Of a stretch of 64,000 bases of DNA, positions 33,690 through 45,602 are shown piece after piece. A program made the position numbers and the translations under genes. The notes under the pieces were generated by a model. That model was not told where the DNA came from. It did not search any database and saw only the letters and a program-made list of their open reading frames with translations. The stretch spans positions 62,001 to 126,000 of the forward strand of contig LSRY02000065.1 of the NCBI GenBank assembly GCA_001643675.2. Reading direction: 5' to 3'. The DNA is from Monocercomonoides exilis. Taxonomy: Eukaryota; Preaxostyla; Oxymonadida; Polymastigidae. How positions within the stretch are numbered: position 1 is the stretch's first letter; every line of letters starts with the position of its first letter.

Positions 33690-34696
33690 TTTAATATTCA
33701 TTGTTATTTACAAAGAAGAATATCTGATTCCAATTGGAGAGCTGATTGTGAAAGAGATGATAAATGACCTGTTTTTAACAAAAAAAAATCAATTATTTTC
33801 ATTTCGCTGCAGTTAGCACATCGAATGATAGATAATTATCAGAAATTGATTTCTAAATATTTTATCGAAAGTGATAAAAAAAAGATTGGTTCTTGAATAT
33901 GAAAAAAGATATTTCTCTGAAAAAGATGATTCAAAAAACAGAAAATTGGTGGAAAACGCGATAAAAAAAACTGGAAACAGATTCGAGATGCTAAGTACCT
34001 TTAAAGCTGAATTGAATAATTATGTGATTGAAACTTTCGAAATAGATGGTATGAAATGGAAGAAATAGAAACTGAAATAAGTATGTTTGAAAGAAACAAA
34101 TTCTTGAAAATCAAAATGGAAAATAATGAATATTTTGCGATGATTCTCAGCACGATTATTTGAATCAAAATAGTATTTTTTGTAATGTCACAAGCACAGG
34201 TTGACCTCTATGAAAGATATAAACTTTCGAATGAAACAATAAAAATATTCATGCTCATCACTATTTCCGACAAATAGTTATTTTTCTTCCAATTCAAACA
34301 ATTTATATCAGATACAAAATGATTCATTTTCTGTATCTGTTCAGGAGCAAACAAGAATGTGGGGTTTTTCCAGTCTAATAGAAACTGACGATTTTTAAAA
34401 ATTCTGACTGAAAAAAAAACCATTAATCAATATAAAAATGTTACTAAAAAATTAGTTTTTTCCCACTCACCCTGCGATACATTTTTATTAATGTTTAAGG
34501 GTGTGACTAAATTATTCCTATTTGAATAATTGTTTCATTTATTCTCCAATTTGCAGGTTTAAGGTCCAGATTCAGTTTCCCAGGTACAAAAACAATAATT
34601 TCTTTTTTCATATTTAATTATTGCTCTTTCATTTTTCTTAAAAATGCTGATATTACAAATATAAAAAATTAATTGCTCAAATAGACAATTTTATAT
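33690..34696. other. Gene-free AT-rich region
   Basis: A Lys-rich block at 33871-34068 resembles the linker of the unassigned transposase in composition only. GTCCAGATTCAGTTTCCCAG at 34565-34584 is shared with about 25401-25420. Nothing else is supported. Confidence 0.4.
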
Positions 34697-35068
34697 CACG
34701 TGGACATTTTCCTAATGGCTGGATAGAAGCCTTTTCTCGTTATCCAATGAATATAGAATTTTGATCTTTTCACTCATCATTCGAAAGGTGAATATGAGGA
34801 TATGAATGTCTGAAAATTCATCATTCTTGTGCATTCCTATGAAAAATAAATATTGTTTTTTGGAAAATTTAAGGGCAATTTGTTTTTCCGAATTTCCAAG
34901 AAATACAATATTTATTTTAAAAATATTTATTCAAGTGAATGAAGTATTTTCAGCATTCTGAGAATACTCATATTCACCTGACAAACGATATAAGAATAGA
35001 AAAAAGTTCTGCATTTAATGGCTTCTAAGAAAAGGCTTCTTTCCGACCATTAGGAAAGTGTACACATG
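34697..35068. mobile_element. MITE family E
   Basis: The ends are about 38-base imperfect inverted repeats. The left end begins CACGTGGACATTTTCCTAAT; the right end in reverse complement begins CATGTGTACACTTTCCTAAT, and both continue to GAAGCCTTTTCT. A second internal inverted repeat involves AGGTGAATATGAG and CTCATATTCACCT. 372 bp, no ORF, target duplication not resolved. Confidence 0.7.
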
Positions 35069-35106
35069 TTATGAAAGTGATTATAATTAATTATAAAGGA
35101 ACGATA

Positions 35107-37156
35107 GGGTGATTTATTAACACGAACTTTTTTAAAAACCCGGACTTTTTTTTTAATAATAAGTTGATTTTTCCCACTTTTTATATTGTTTTCAGTATAT
35201 AAGGAAAAATCAATGACTGAAATTGTCGATTAAATTTCTATGCATAATCTCTGATGGGGGGGGGGGGGGGGAGAGAGATGGGGGGGTTAGCTCCTCCATC
35301 TCTGATTAGTGCCTCCCCTGAGGAGATTAGGTGATAGCAACGGGGCTAATTAAGTTAGAATTTAATCGAAAACATTTTTTTTTCTATTTTTTTTCATTTC
35401 AAAAAAATTATTTTAATAAAAATTAAAAAAGATCATTACCAGAATAATTTTTCAATGAGTGTTGTGAAAATTAAAAAAGAACGTGGACAGTCAATTCTTC
35501 GAGAAAAAATGATGTCATTCGAATATCGAAGAATTGAAAATCGATTAGAACGCATGGCACGCATAGTTGCTGATGGACATGTCAGAATCGTTGATGCAAT
35601 AAATACCAAAGAGTTCTCTCGTTCAGCAATAATGAGAGCAGTTTCAGCAGTTGGGAGCTGCAGAGATGTTGGAAAATCTGGAAGGCCAGAGTTATTCAAT
35701 GAAGATGATAAAAATCCTTTTGTTGCAGTTATCAAGATTGAAAATTTATCAGGAACAAGTTTGAAAGCCAAGAGAACAAAAAAATAAGCTTGTTTTCATC
35801 TTTATTTTTCATTCGTTTTTCATTATTAATATTTTACAGATGGAATCCATCCTTTCCGACAAAAAAAAGATGTTCAGAAACTGAAGTTGATGAAAACGCC
35901 AGTGTGTCCAAGTCATATCCATATCTATTCGCAAAAAGGAATCCAGAGCTAAAAACCTCAATGCCAAGAAATGTGGATATCCAACGTCTTTCGGTATCCA
36001 ACCAACAAGTACTTCTTCCTTTCAACGAGCTTCTGCAAAATCTTCACAATACACACCATTATTCACCTTCTTTAATCTTTAACACCGATGAATCTTCACT
36101 CCGCTTATCGGATTCCTTCAAAACTTTTGTGATTCACTTTTCAGGAGTTCCAGCTGGATTTCACACAACGCCCACAAACATGCCAAATGCCACTTTGGTT
36201 GTAGCAGCTGCTGCAGATGGATATTCTCTCAAAAGCGTTGTATTGTGGCCATGCCACAATTTACCAAAGGAAATGCGAGTTCTTCTGAGCGCGAACATTG
36301 ATGTATGGGATAACAACGATGGATGGATGACGGAAAGCATATTTCAAAGATACGCAGAAGAGGTTTTGTTAACTGGAATCATCGAAAGAAGGAAAATATT
36401 AATGAAAACCAATGATAGATGTCTTCTGCTTCTGGATTCTCACTCTTCTCGGGCTCAGCCTGACATATGGCAGAAATTTGCTGACAACAACATTGACTTC
36501 GTCACTTTTATTCCTCACAGTTCACACATCACACAACCTCTTGATCGTGGTGTGTTTGCAGTCTTCAAAAAATGCATCAACTCTCTATACTCTGTTCCTC
36601 CAGATTCTTCCATTTCTCTTCGACGTGAGGCCATCTCCAACGTTCTTCCACAAGCTCTTCAGACAGCATTACTTCCTGCAACTGTTGTTTCTTCGTTCAA
36701 GAAAAGCGGCGTGCTTTCAAATGAGTGGCATTCAGTACTATCAACACTTCCAAAGGAACCTTCAGTTACGCTCAAAAAGAGAACACATAGGTTTGATTTT
36801 TTTGGAAAAATTATTACTGAACAAAAATTTCTTGAAGAATGGAAAAAAAAGGAAATGAAAGAAGATATGAAAAGAAAAGAAAAGAAAAAAGAAAACGAAG
36901 AAAAAATTCTTTTCGAAGCTGAAAAGCCTAAAAAAAAAAAAAAAGAAAATTTCGCAAATCAAACATTTTGAATGATGATGTTTTGGACGATGAATCAAAG
37001 CATAAAAATTCCAGAAAAATTATGAAGAAAGAACTTGTTAATTATATTTATTATTAATCATTTCAATTTTTATTATCAAAATATGATTGCTCGAAAAAAA
37101 AAATATTTTTTATTTCTAACCAAAATATAAAAAAAGTTCGGGTTTATAAATCACCC
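35107..37156 (+). mobile_element. pogo-like (Tc1/mariner superfamily) transposon
   Basis: Inverted termini are GGGTGATTTATTAACACGAA (left) and GGGTGATTTATAAACCCGAA (right, reverse complement), both followed by CTTTTTT. TA flanks each side (35105-35106 and 37157-37158), the target duplication of this superfamily. The element is 2,050 bp with one transposase gene. A subterminal AAAACCCGGACTTT motif recurs in the 55.4-kb element. A G16 run (35256-35271) and a short G+C-rich stretch lie in its 5' leader. Confidence 0.9.
35455..36971 (+). CDS. pogo-like DDD transposase
   Basis: Exon 1 starts at ATG 35455 and encodes a basic helix-turn-helix-like region ('FSRSAIMRAVSAVG', then 'GKSGRPELFNEDDK'). 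One intron ends between about 35839 and 35891. The donor near 35760 and the acceptor at TTCAG (35889) are my best phase match, but not certain. The DDE_1 catalytic domain then runs without interruption: Asp in 'LIFNTDESSLRLSD', Asp in 'LLLLDSHSSRAQP', Asp in 'SSHITQPLDRGVF'. All three acids of the pogo DDD triad are present. The C-terminus ('SVTLKKRTHRFDFFGK') ends in a Lys/Glu-rich tail. With a TA duplication and intact catalytic residues this is probably a recent, possibly competent copy. Confidence 0.8.
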
Positions 37157-37702
37157 TAAAGACTTGTTTCAGCATATATGAATATAAAGAAAATTTTGAG
37201 TTCACTCTTGTTGATTCAAAAATTAAGGGTAAAACAAAAGTCCAAAAATATATTATTTGTTTCATATGGGAAGAATCCTATTTGTTAATGAATTTTGTTC
37301 CACTCAATTATTTCTTTTATTTTATTTTAATATTTTCATATTCTTGAAAAAAATGAATGAAAATGTTCAATAAATAATAATATGATAAGAAAAAAGTTCG
37401 AAGCAAATTCATGAATTTTTCATTGTTGTAAAAATTCTTTATAAAAAAATGATTTGTTTCAAATAATTTGTTGGTTTGATCAACAGAAACAAAAAAGAAA
37501 AATTCTTTTCTGGCTTTTTTCTTCGAGATCATTGGCATTGAAGATAATTACATTTTTGTCACGTTTTTTATAAAGGAAAGCGATTGCATTGAAATTGTTA
37601 GAGTTTAATTTTCTAAGATTATCAACGATGTTTATATTTATCAATTATTCATTTTATACAAATCTTTGTTCGATAAATATTACGTTTTTTGCAATAAACA
37701 GA
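37157..37702. other. Gene-free spacer
   Basis: AT-rich sequence between the pogo-like element and family copy 3; it should hold the promoter of the latter, but no motif is distinctive. Confidence 0.5.
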
Positions 37703-39176
37703 ATGACAATGCGCACTGAAGATAAGCATATCGGTGAGTTTCAAAAGTTGACACCTACAGAGAAGTTTTTAAGTTTGCGCGAAAAATTTAATGGCTTGAT
37801 TGTTCAGCTTCATTTTATTTAATGATCCTTTAAGAATTGTTTTCTGAGCTTGAAGATTGCGATGAAGAAGAGCAGAAACAGAAGGTCAAAATCGAAGAAA
37901 TGTCCAAAGTGATGGAAGTGATGGATAAAGATGAATTAAAAACTGTTATCACGAGATGTCTGTTCAATGAAATAGATAAAATGATTGAAAAAGAGAAAAT
38001 TACGTTGGGAAAAGCAATTTTGTTATTGAAGCGCGTTGGATATTGCAAAATAATGAAAAGTGCATGGGGAAGTTCTTTTTTTCATTCTAAATTGAACGGA
38101 AGATTTAAAGAGATGATTATTGATGAATATAAGAAAAAAGAAAAAGTCGAAGCGCTGCTGGCTGATCTTTGTGGATGCTTTATTTTTCTTAGTTATGACT
38201 TCTCTTCAGAATTACTATCGATTTGTATTCCTTGCCTTCTGAAAGTTGCATCGAAGAAAGAGGGAAACGTGGAAGCTCAAAAAGAAGTGGAAATGGCTTT
38301 GCTGGCTATGTCAAATATTGGACAATTTAAAGTGTGTCGAGCTGGCTTGATTGCTTGAGTGCAAAATTATTTTGTTTTATTAATTTATTTTTATTTTTAT
38401 TTTTTGAATAGGAAATGAAAAAAGAATTATTTTTGAATGAAATCAAAGATATCATCCAACATCATCAGGAGAATCACAATCTCACAAAGCTTGCCTATCA
38501 ATGTGCTTGGGAGTTTATGATGGACAGATTTGCGAATGACAAAAGCTTGGAAGAACTCATCGTGAATAAGCTGCATTTTGCTAGAGAGACAGCGAGAGAA
38601 CTGGAAGAGCTTACAAAAAATGTGGACTGGAAGAGAGAGAAAGAAGAGGAAAGAAGAGGAAAAGAAGGGAAAGAAGTGTTTATTATCGGGAGATGGTTAT
38701 CTGCAATTTATGATTTCTTTTATTTGAGCAAATTGTGGAATGAAGAATTTTTTGAACTCATCAGCAGCATTGTTCAGGTGCAACAAGTAGCTATGGTTAA
38801 TTATAGAGAAATAAGCGTTTGGTGTATTTATTCATTAAGAGATGCAACAGAAAATAGAAATGTGGAAATTGATGACATGTTGAAAGGAGGAGCAGTTTAT
38901 ATTATGCTGGAAGAACTGAAACAATCATCTTTGAATGATGAAATTATGAAGGATTGCTTTCGTTTCTTTTTTGAAATTTCAGAAAAACTGAAAGAAGAGA
39001 AGGTGAATGAAAAGAAAGAAGAGGAAAGAAAAGTGACAAAAATGGAGATGTATGAAAAGATGGAAGAAGAAGGATACGAAGATATCATTGCAAGCTTTCA
39101 TGGAATGATTTCAATTCGCTTCAAATATGATCATGGAATATCAAAAAATATTTCTGATTATTTTGCCAATGTTTAA
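37703..39176 (+). CDS. Three-exon helical multigene-family protein, copy 3
   Basis: Exons 37703-37733, 37835-38331 and 38412-39176 join in phase to 430 aa. The first exon (MTMRTEDKHI) ends at a strong GTGAGT donor in phase 1, and exon 2 opens with 'LFSELEDCDEEEQKQK'. Conserved blocks are 'CIPCLLKVASKKEGN', 'NLTKLAYQCAWEFMM', 'VNKLHFARETARELEE', 'VDWKREKEEE', 'MLKGGAVYIMLEE', 'KMEEEGYEDIIASF' and C-terminal 'NISDYFANV'. Length and exon phases match the two copies at 13.6-16.9 kb, 21 kb away. An in-frame alternative start is ATG 37709. No membrane segment is seen and the function is unknown. Confidence 0.85.
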
Positions 39177-40243
39177 CCAAATTCTTTTTATTTGATTTTG
39201 TAACTCCGAAATTGTTTTATTCTTTTTTTATTCATTCAAAAAATGATTTAAAAAAATTGAATGATTTTTATTTTTAATTTTTTTTTTCTTTTTCATCAAA
39301 TTCTCTAAAAAAGCAAGTCAATTATAATTGATTTCTCTCCCCCTCTTTTTTTCTCTTTCTTCTTTCTCTTTGGTATAGAAAACTATTTTTGTTGTTCATC
39401 TAATTTTTTGTTTCATTACCCTTCACTTCCATCCCATTCATTGTCTGAAAGAGACAGAAAGCCAATTAATAAGAGAAGCACGCTGTCTTTCTTGTCGAAA
39501 TAGAATGAAGAAGAAAAGAAATATCACAATCATTGAAATGAAGATCGATATTAGTGAACATGTAAGTCAGAGTTTGAAAATGAGGAAGAATGAAACGAAA
39601 AAGTTGAAACAGAAGATGAAAATAAACAGTTTGAATGAAATGAATAAGATGCATATGTTTATATTTCTTTTCTTTTCTTTCTTTTTTTTTTTCTTTTGTT
39701 TTTTTTCTTTCTTTCTTCTTTCTTTCTTTCTTTTTTGGATTATCTGTAAATGAACAGTTAAAATTGAAAGTATCAGCATAAAACACAAAAAAATTATTGT
39801 TTTGAAATGGGACGAAAATTTTTTTGCTTTTTGAATTTTGTTCCACATGGAACTTTCAAAGATTTTCCTCGATTTTTGAATATTTCTATATTATACTTTT
39901 CATGTGAATGTCAGAAAAATAATCAAATGATTGCAGTTAAAGTTTGAAACAAATTATTGATTTTTTCATAAAAGTGAATATTCTGCCCCAAATAATAAAT
40001 ATTAAAAAAAAAAATCATATGCTTGTATACATCATATATTAATTTTTACGTTAAATTTCACTGCTATAGAATAATGTCTGTTCAATTTCTTGGATAAAGT
40101 CAATATGGTGAAATGTGTTGATCCGAATGTTTAATTTTTTCAACTGGATTTGTGTTTGTGGTTTGAAAACCATTAGTTCTGGGCAAAGAATAATTCAAGT
40201 CTTTTTTATTATTTTGTCAGCTTGATTGCATAGATGTATAAAT
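39177..40243. other. Gene-free spacer upstream of RAB28
   Basis: A Lys-rich plus-strand ORF (39505-39753) overlaps a TTTC/TTTTC run and has no motif; I do not call it a gene. The rest is AT-rich. Confidence 0.5.
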
Positions 40244-41582
40244 ATGTCAAAAAAGAGAAAAGATGATTCAGATTCTGAAGATGAGGAAATTGACATAAAA
40301 CAACATAAAGTAATATTTCTTGGAGATGGAGCAGTTGGGAAAACATCTTTAATTTTAAGATTCGTGCAAAATCGCTTTGATCCGGATCATAAATACAAGC
40401 AAACAATAGGACTTGATTTTTTTATGAAACAACAACAGTTAAATAGTATGAATTTGAGTATTTTTGCTTTTTTTGACGACTAAGCCTTATTCTCCAATTG
40501 AAACAATCTGCTAAACAGAAACAAAGCAAGCTGTACTTCAATGCTGGGATATTGGTGGGCAGACCATTGGGCAAAAGATGATTAAAAGTTATTTAAGAGG
40601 GGCTCATGCAATATTATTTGTATATGATATAACCAACCCTAGCTCATTCAAAAATTTGAAGCAGTGGAAAATATTTGTGGATGAAGTATTCAAAGCGTCT
40701 GATTCACAGCCAATTCTCGCGCTCGTTGGAAATAAAGGTGTGCAATATTTTCATATTTGCTTTTTCATTCACTTTTTTTTTTAACATTTTCCAAAAACGG
40801 GAAAAGTTGACATTGAATATCAACGAGAAGTTTCTGAAGAAAAGCATAATAAGTTCGCAAAAAAGCATAATATGAATAGATATTTTACGTTTGCATTAAA
40901 AATTTATTTCCAAGATTGCAGAAAAATTTAAACTCAAAATCATGATTTATATAACAGCTCAGCGCTTACCGGGCAAAATGTGGCTCCAATGATGCTTAGA
41001 GTGGCTTGTCAACTGAGTGGAGTTAAAGTTACGTCAACTCAACTCGAAACAGATTCAGTATGATTTTTTAAAGAAAGAAATTAAGATTTAATGAATAATT
41101 TTCTGATCGAATATTTCACTTTCTTTTCCTTTTTGTTAAATGTACACCTTTTAAATTTATTGCTTTTTCTATTTCACCCCCCCCCCCCCCCCCCCCCCCG
41201 CCCCCCACCTCTTAATCTTAATGGTTTATCATTCCCCGACGGAAAGTCTGCACCCGCTGTTGCAGCTATTCATCGCTTCGGTGAGCCGGTTGAAAGTTCT
41301 CCTGATGTCGAACAGTTAGCTTTATCGTCTTCTTCTTCTCCTTCATCTTTGCCTTCGTCGTCTTCGGCTCAAAGTGCTCTGCCTTATTCAAAGGGAACGT
41401 GGAAAGACGCTGATCTTAGGGCGGCAATGATTGATTCACTGAAAGACAAGAAAGACGCAAAAAAGAAAAAGAAGAAGAATTTGGATCAAACAGAAAAGAA
41501 AAATGAAGCTAAATCAAAAGAAGATAGCCATATTGAAAAGACCGAGGAACAACAAAAAAGCGAGAAATGTATAATTTTGTGA
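40244..41582 (+). CDS. RAB28: RAB28-type small GTPase
   Basis: Five exons (40244-40445, 40519-40737, 40807-40888, 40958-41057, 41247-41582) join with matching phases to 312 aa. After an acidic N-terminus the P-loop is 'GDGAVGKT' (residues 27-34), followed by 'TIGLDFF'. The switch reads 'WDIGGQTIG', the RAB28 signature, rather than WDTAGQE. 'ILFVYDITN', 'LVGNKVD' (formed across the exon 2/3 junction) and 'SALTGQNV' supply the remaining nucleotide-binding motifs. The last exon adds a Ser-rich then Lys/Glu-rich tail about 90 residues longer than human RAB28. It ends in Cys-Ile-Ile-Leu, a CAAX box whose final Leu suggests geranylgeranylation. RAB28 proteins act on endosomal or ciliary membranes. 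ATG 40244 is chosen as the first Met in the conserved frame. Confidence 0.92.
41177..41199. repeat. C23 homopolymer in the last RAB28 intron
   Basis: Twenty-three C residues followed by G and six C. They lie 47 bases upstream of the proposed 3' splice site at 41246/41247 and so could serve as its pyrimidine tract. Confidence 0.9.
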
Positions 41583-41839
41583 ATAATATTTATGATTTGT
41601 TGAATAGAAAATTCTCATTTTTTTGTTTGAAAGTATTTGCAGATTAGATTTTTTATAATGTCAAATTAACTTGTTTAACACGTCTTTTTTTAAAAAAAAG
41701 AAAAGAAAAGAAAAGAAAAGAAAGAAAAAGAAAAAGAAAAAGAAAATAGAAAAAAGAAAAAAGAAGCGTTCAATCATTGAAATTGAATTTTTCGTGATCT
41801 CATTTTTCCCCAAAATTTTTTTATGTCCATATCATAAAT

Positions 41840-44535
41840 ATGGACGATGGACCACGAAGGCCTTTGAGCAAAAAAATAGTTGCATTATCACAATTAAAAG
41901 TAATACGCATGGCTGTAGTTCCTTGTGTAATTTGCTTATTCCTCATTTACCTTCTTATTGTGAAGCTTACTGTAAATTACATTATTCATCCCCACACCGA
42001 AATTTTTGACCCATGCATGAAGTTTCTCTTAAAATATGGTGCATTTGATGTTGTGGAATTTCGCATCGTTAGAGATAATTCTGTTTTAATGCAAGACCTT
42101 GAAATAATTCCAAAATTGAGTAGAATTGTGTGGAATTTGTTGTTTTGAAAAGAATTCATTAGTTTTATTTAAATTTTATCGGCACAAACTTTTCTCTTGC
42201 TTTTTCAAAGGGAGTTTCGGATTCAGATACTTTTAAGAGATACTATGAAGGAAAATTAACTCCAAGAGCAACTCTTCATCCAGGGCGTAACCTGCTTCTA
42301 ACTCCGTTGTTTCACTTTTTCTTTTGGCCTTTAAATGGTCTTGTAACTCTTAATCATTATTCTTATTCAACCGACAACATTGACCAATGGAAGGCGATGC
42401 AAAAGCAAACATCAATGTATTATCGCCCCGTGAACATTTCTGAAGCTGTTGAAGAAAGTATTTCGTGGGAAAACACCCTCGAAATTTGCAACGTCTGCCA
42501 CATGTTTTCGCCGAGGTTACGGAAGCATTTGTATGCCTCACATATCTTATCGACTTCATCCGAGAAAAATGAAAGTGCAAATAGCACCATTAAAACTTAT
42601 CTGGCATCGCCATTCGTGCATGTCTACGACATCCTTACAAGTTCAGCTTCTCCGCTCGAATTTCCTTTTGCAAGCTTTCCTCGTTCGCGGCCCTTCCGTG
42701 TCGCCACATTCGACCTCTTTCTTCCCTCCATCTTCTCATTTCACGACGCCCCCTTTCTCTCTGCCCTTTCCTCTGTCTTGCAGAGCTCAGAAGCACGCTC
42801 CTATTTGGAGACCCCTCTGTCGTTGTCTGCTGTGCCGCTGAAGAAATTCTCCCGCGGAGCATTTGACTCGTCGCTGCACAGTCCACAATTTCAAGGAGCG
42901 CTCTCTTATTTGAGCGATGCCTTTTCTTACTCCACTCTTTGCACGCATTTTCTGTCACTTGCAAAAACTGCCCTGAAAAGCATGTATAATTTTCTTTCTT
43001 CCTCAATTCACTTCTCATTTTCACCAAATCCTCAACTTGCGCCTTCTTCCAATGTTGCAACTTCATCATCATCATCATCATCATCATCAACTTCTTCTTC
43101 TTTGTCCTCCTCCTCTTTCTCTTCTTCTTCTTCTTCTCATCCCTCCTTCCTCATGCGCTGGCTGCACAAGCACTTCCGCATCTTCTCTGTGTGTGCGCGC
43201 AGTCTTCTTCTCGTCTTTCTCATCAAAAACATCACTCGCCTGCTTTCGCGCGTGTCCACACGCATCTTCATCACATCGCCCCTCTTTCAGGCTCATCTGA
43301 ACGACACACTCGGAACAGCCAGCGATTCTCCTTCTCCTTCTCCTCTTTCGCTTCCTCATTCTCTTCCTCATTCTCCTTCTCCTTCTCCTTCTGCTTCAGA
43401 ACAGTCACAAACAGAGAATGCTGTTGATATCAACTCTTATTCTGCCACAGTTTCTGCTTCTTCTGTGTCTTCCTCTTCCTCTGACTCTGATTCTGCACCA
43501 GTTGTTGATGCATTTCTTCCTCTTCCTCCCCATCCTCCCCATCCTCCTCCTCCTCATCATCATCAACATATCAACCACAACCACACCCATCATCATAATC
43601 ATCATAATCATAACCATCATCATCATCATCACCATCATCACTCCCCCCAGCAATACCCTCCCTTCTTCTTCGGCTGCTCCCTTCTCTCGATCTCCCGCAC
43701 CTTCCTCGCCACACTCGAAATGGCTGCCATCTGCTTCGTAGCTGTCCCCCTCGCTCTTCTCGTTGCCACACACGTCTGCGCTCCATTCTCCTCCTCCTCC
43801 GCATTTTCTGCCCTTCTCCTCCCGGTCTTCCTCCTCGCCTTCATCCTCTGCCCTTCCTACTCCTCTTCCGCCTCTTCTGCCTCTGACACCCACTCCGTCT
43901 TCGTCCAGACCACGTTCCGCTCTTCCAAAACAGAAGAGCTTTTTGCCTCTGCCTCCACTATGGTGCTGGCATTGCAGCTGTTTCTATCTGAGTCTGCGCC
44001 AAATGGCTTTGATTCGCTTCTGTCGCTGTGGGCAGCGGTGGCCGAGGGGGTGCTGTGTGTTGTGTGTTTGGTGTGTGCAGACAGCGAAGACTGCATCGAA
44101 GGCGAGGGAAATGGAGAAAATGAAGTGAATGGAGTGAATGGGGTGAATGCAGAGGGAAACAATGAAAATACACAAGGGAATACAGGAAATACAGGAAACG
44201 CAGGAAACACAGGAAACAATGAGAATTTAGCAGGAAATGGAGGAAATGGAGTGAATGTTGGAAATCCGCCTTCGAATGAGAACAATGCTGGCCATGAGGC
44301 AGAAGACGGCGGAGCACTTGCCGAAGAGTCAGATGATATGCTTCCTGAGACGAGCACAGAAGACGATGAAGATGAAGAAGATGAGGAAGACGAAGAGGAT
44401 TTGAGTGGGATTGCAGTGGAGGCTGGCTTGGAAGGCGATATTGCTTCGATTAACGTGTCGATCATTCGGCTTCATCCTTTTCTGCACATGTTGAATGAAG
44501 ACGAGCAACATAATGGAGAGCTTACAGGAAATTGA
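41840..44535 (+). CDS. Multipass membrane protein, possibly membralin-like
   Basis: Two exons, 41840-42127 and 42211-44535, join in phase 0 to 870 aa. Near the N-terminus is one membrane segment ('MAVVPCVICLFLIYLLIV', about residues 29-46). 'FDPCMKFLLKYGAFDVVEFR' follows, whose position after the first segment recalls membralin. The middle contains 'RSLLLVFLIKNITRLL' and two or more strongly hydrophobic stretches ('CSLLSISRTFLATLEMAAI', 'LLLPVFLLAFILC', 'LLSLWAAVAEGVLCVVCLV'), separated by Ser-rich, Pro-rich and His/Asn-rich low complexity. The C-terminus is Asn/Gly-rich then strongly acidic. It starts about 260 bp after RAB28 in the same direction. Membralin (an ER protein) is only a suggestion from topology. 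Confidence 0.7.
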
Positions 44536-44575
44536 GTGAAAAGTTATGAAGTTATTGTTGTTGAAATGTCTTATT

Positions 44576-44664
<89 letters not shown>

Positions 44665-45437
44665 TTGAAATTGTTATGATAATGTTTATTTTTCTTTATC
44701 TCTAATACACGTTTTTTTTAAAAAAAAAATACAAATGATTTATATTTTATATATTGAAGATAACTTTATGATACACTTTTTGAATTATTTTTGAACTATT
44801 TTTGAAGAATTTATTTTTAGGGTTTCAGATTTGAAAGAAACAATTTTATTTTATGCACTGCATATCAAATTGAAATGCCCGATGTCTGAATGTTTTGATT
44901 TTTATGCGTTGAAACTTGTTTCCATATTGTTCTTTATTTTTTATTTCATATTATTTTTGAAGAATTCAGAATTTTGTTAAAAGAGAGAGAAAAATTTGAA
45001 TAAAAAGAAACACTAAAATGCAAATACGGATGAATCTTTGTTTGGAAAATATCAAAAAAAGAATCAGAAATTTGATGAAATGATTGATGATTATGTTTTT
45101 ATTAAAAAATGAAATTTTTGTTAAAATTTATTATAATCTTTAAATTCATAATTTTTTTGTCTTTTTGTTTTTCCTATTATTTTTTTTTTAAAAAAAGAAA
45201 TATAAAAAAATAACTTTATTTCAACAAAAAGTAAAAAAAATAAACAAACTATATTATAATTCATTCATAGAAAAAATAGCATTTTCAACATCCATTTATT
45301 AAATAACGATATTTTCAATAGTTATGCAACTCCATTGTATGTTAAACTCATTCATCACTATTGGGAATACAATTTCAATCATTTTTTCATACACATCTTT
45401 AATTCACAAGCACCCTAACAATTCAATTTTATAGAAA
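44536..45437. other. 3' intergenic region between convergent genes
   Basis: Holds the (ATT)29 microsatellite and otherwise very AT-rich sequence. Polyadenylation signals for both convergent genes must lie here; AATAAA-like words are too common to choose one. Confidence 0.6.
44578..44664. repeat. (ATT)29 microsatellite
   Basis: Uninterrupted ATT units over 87 bases, 43 bases downstream of the membrane-protein stop codon. Confidence 0.95.
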
Positions 45438-45571
45438 TCATTCGTTTTTTTTATTATCATTCATATCACCTTCTGATTGCACATCCTCTGATTTTTGTAA
45501 CATATCTGTCTCTTTCTGGCTGTCATCTTGCTTTTTCTCCTTCTCCTTCTCTTTCTCTTTCTCTTTCTCTT

Positions 45572-45602
<31 letters not shown>

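Noticed and set aside
35256-35271. G16 run as a telomere-like repeat or sequencing join
   Set aside because: A single homopolymer is not a telomeric array; the sequence on both sides is consistent with one pogo-like element with TA duplications.
43857-44465. Minus-strand 202-codon ORF opposite the membrane-protein gene
   Set aside because: It mirrors the Asn/Gly and Asp/Glu-rich 3' end of the plus-strand gene and has no features of its own.
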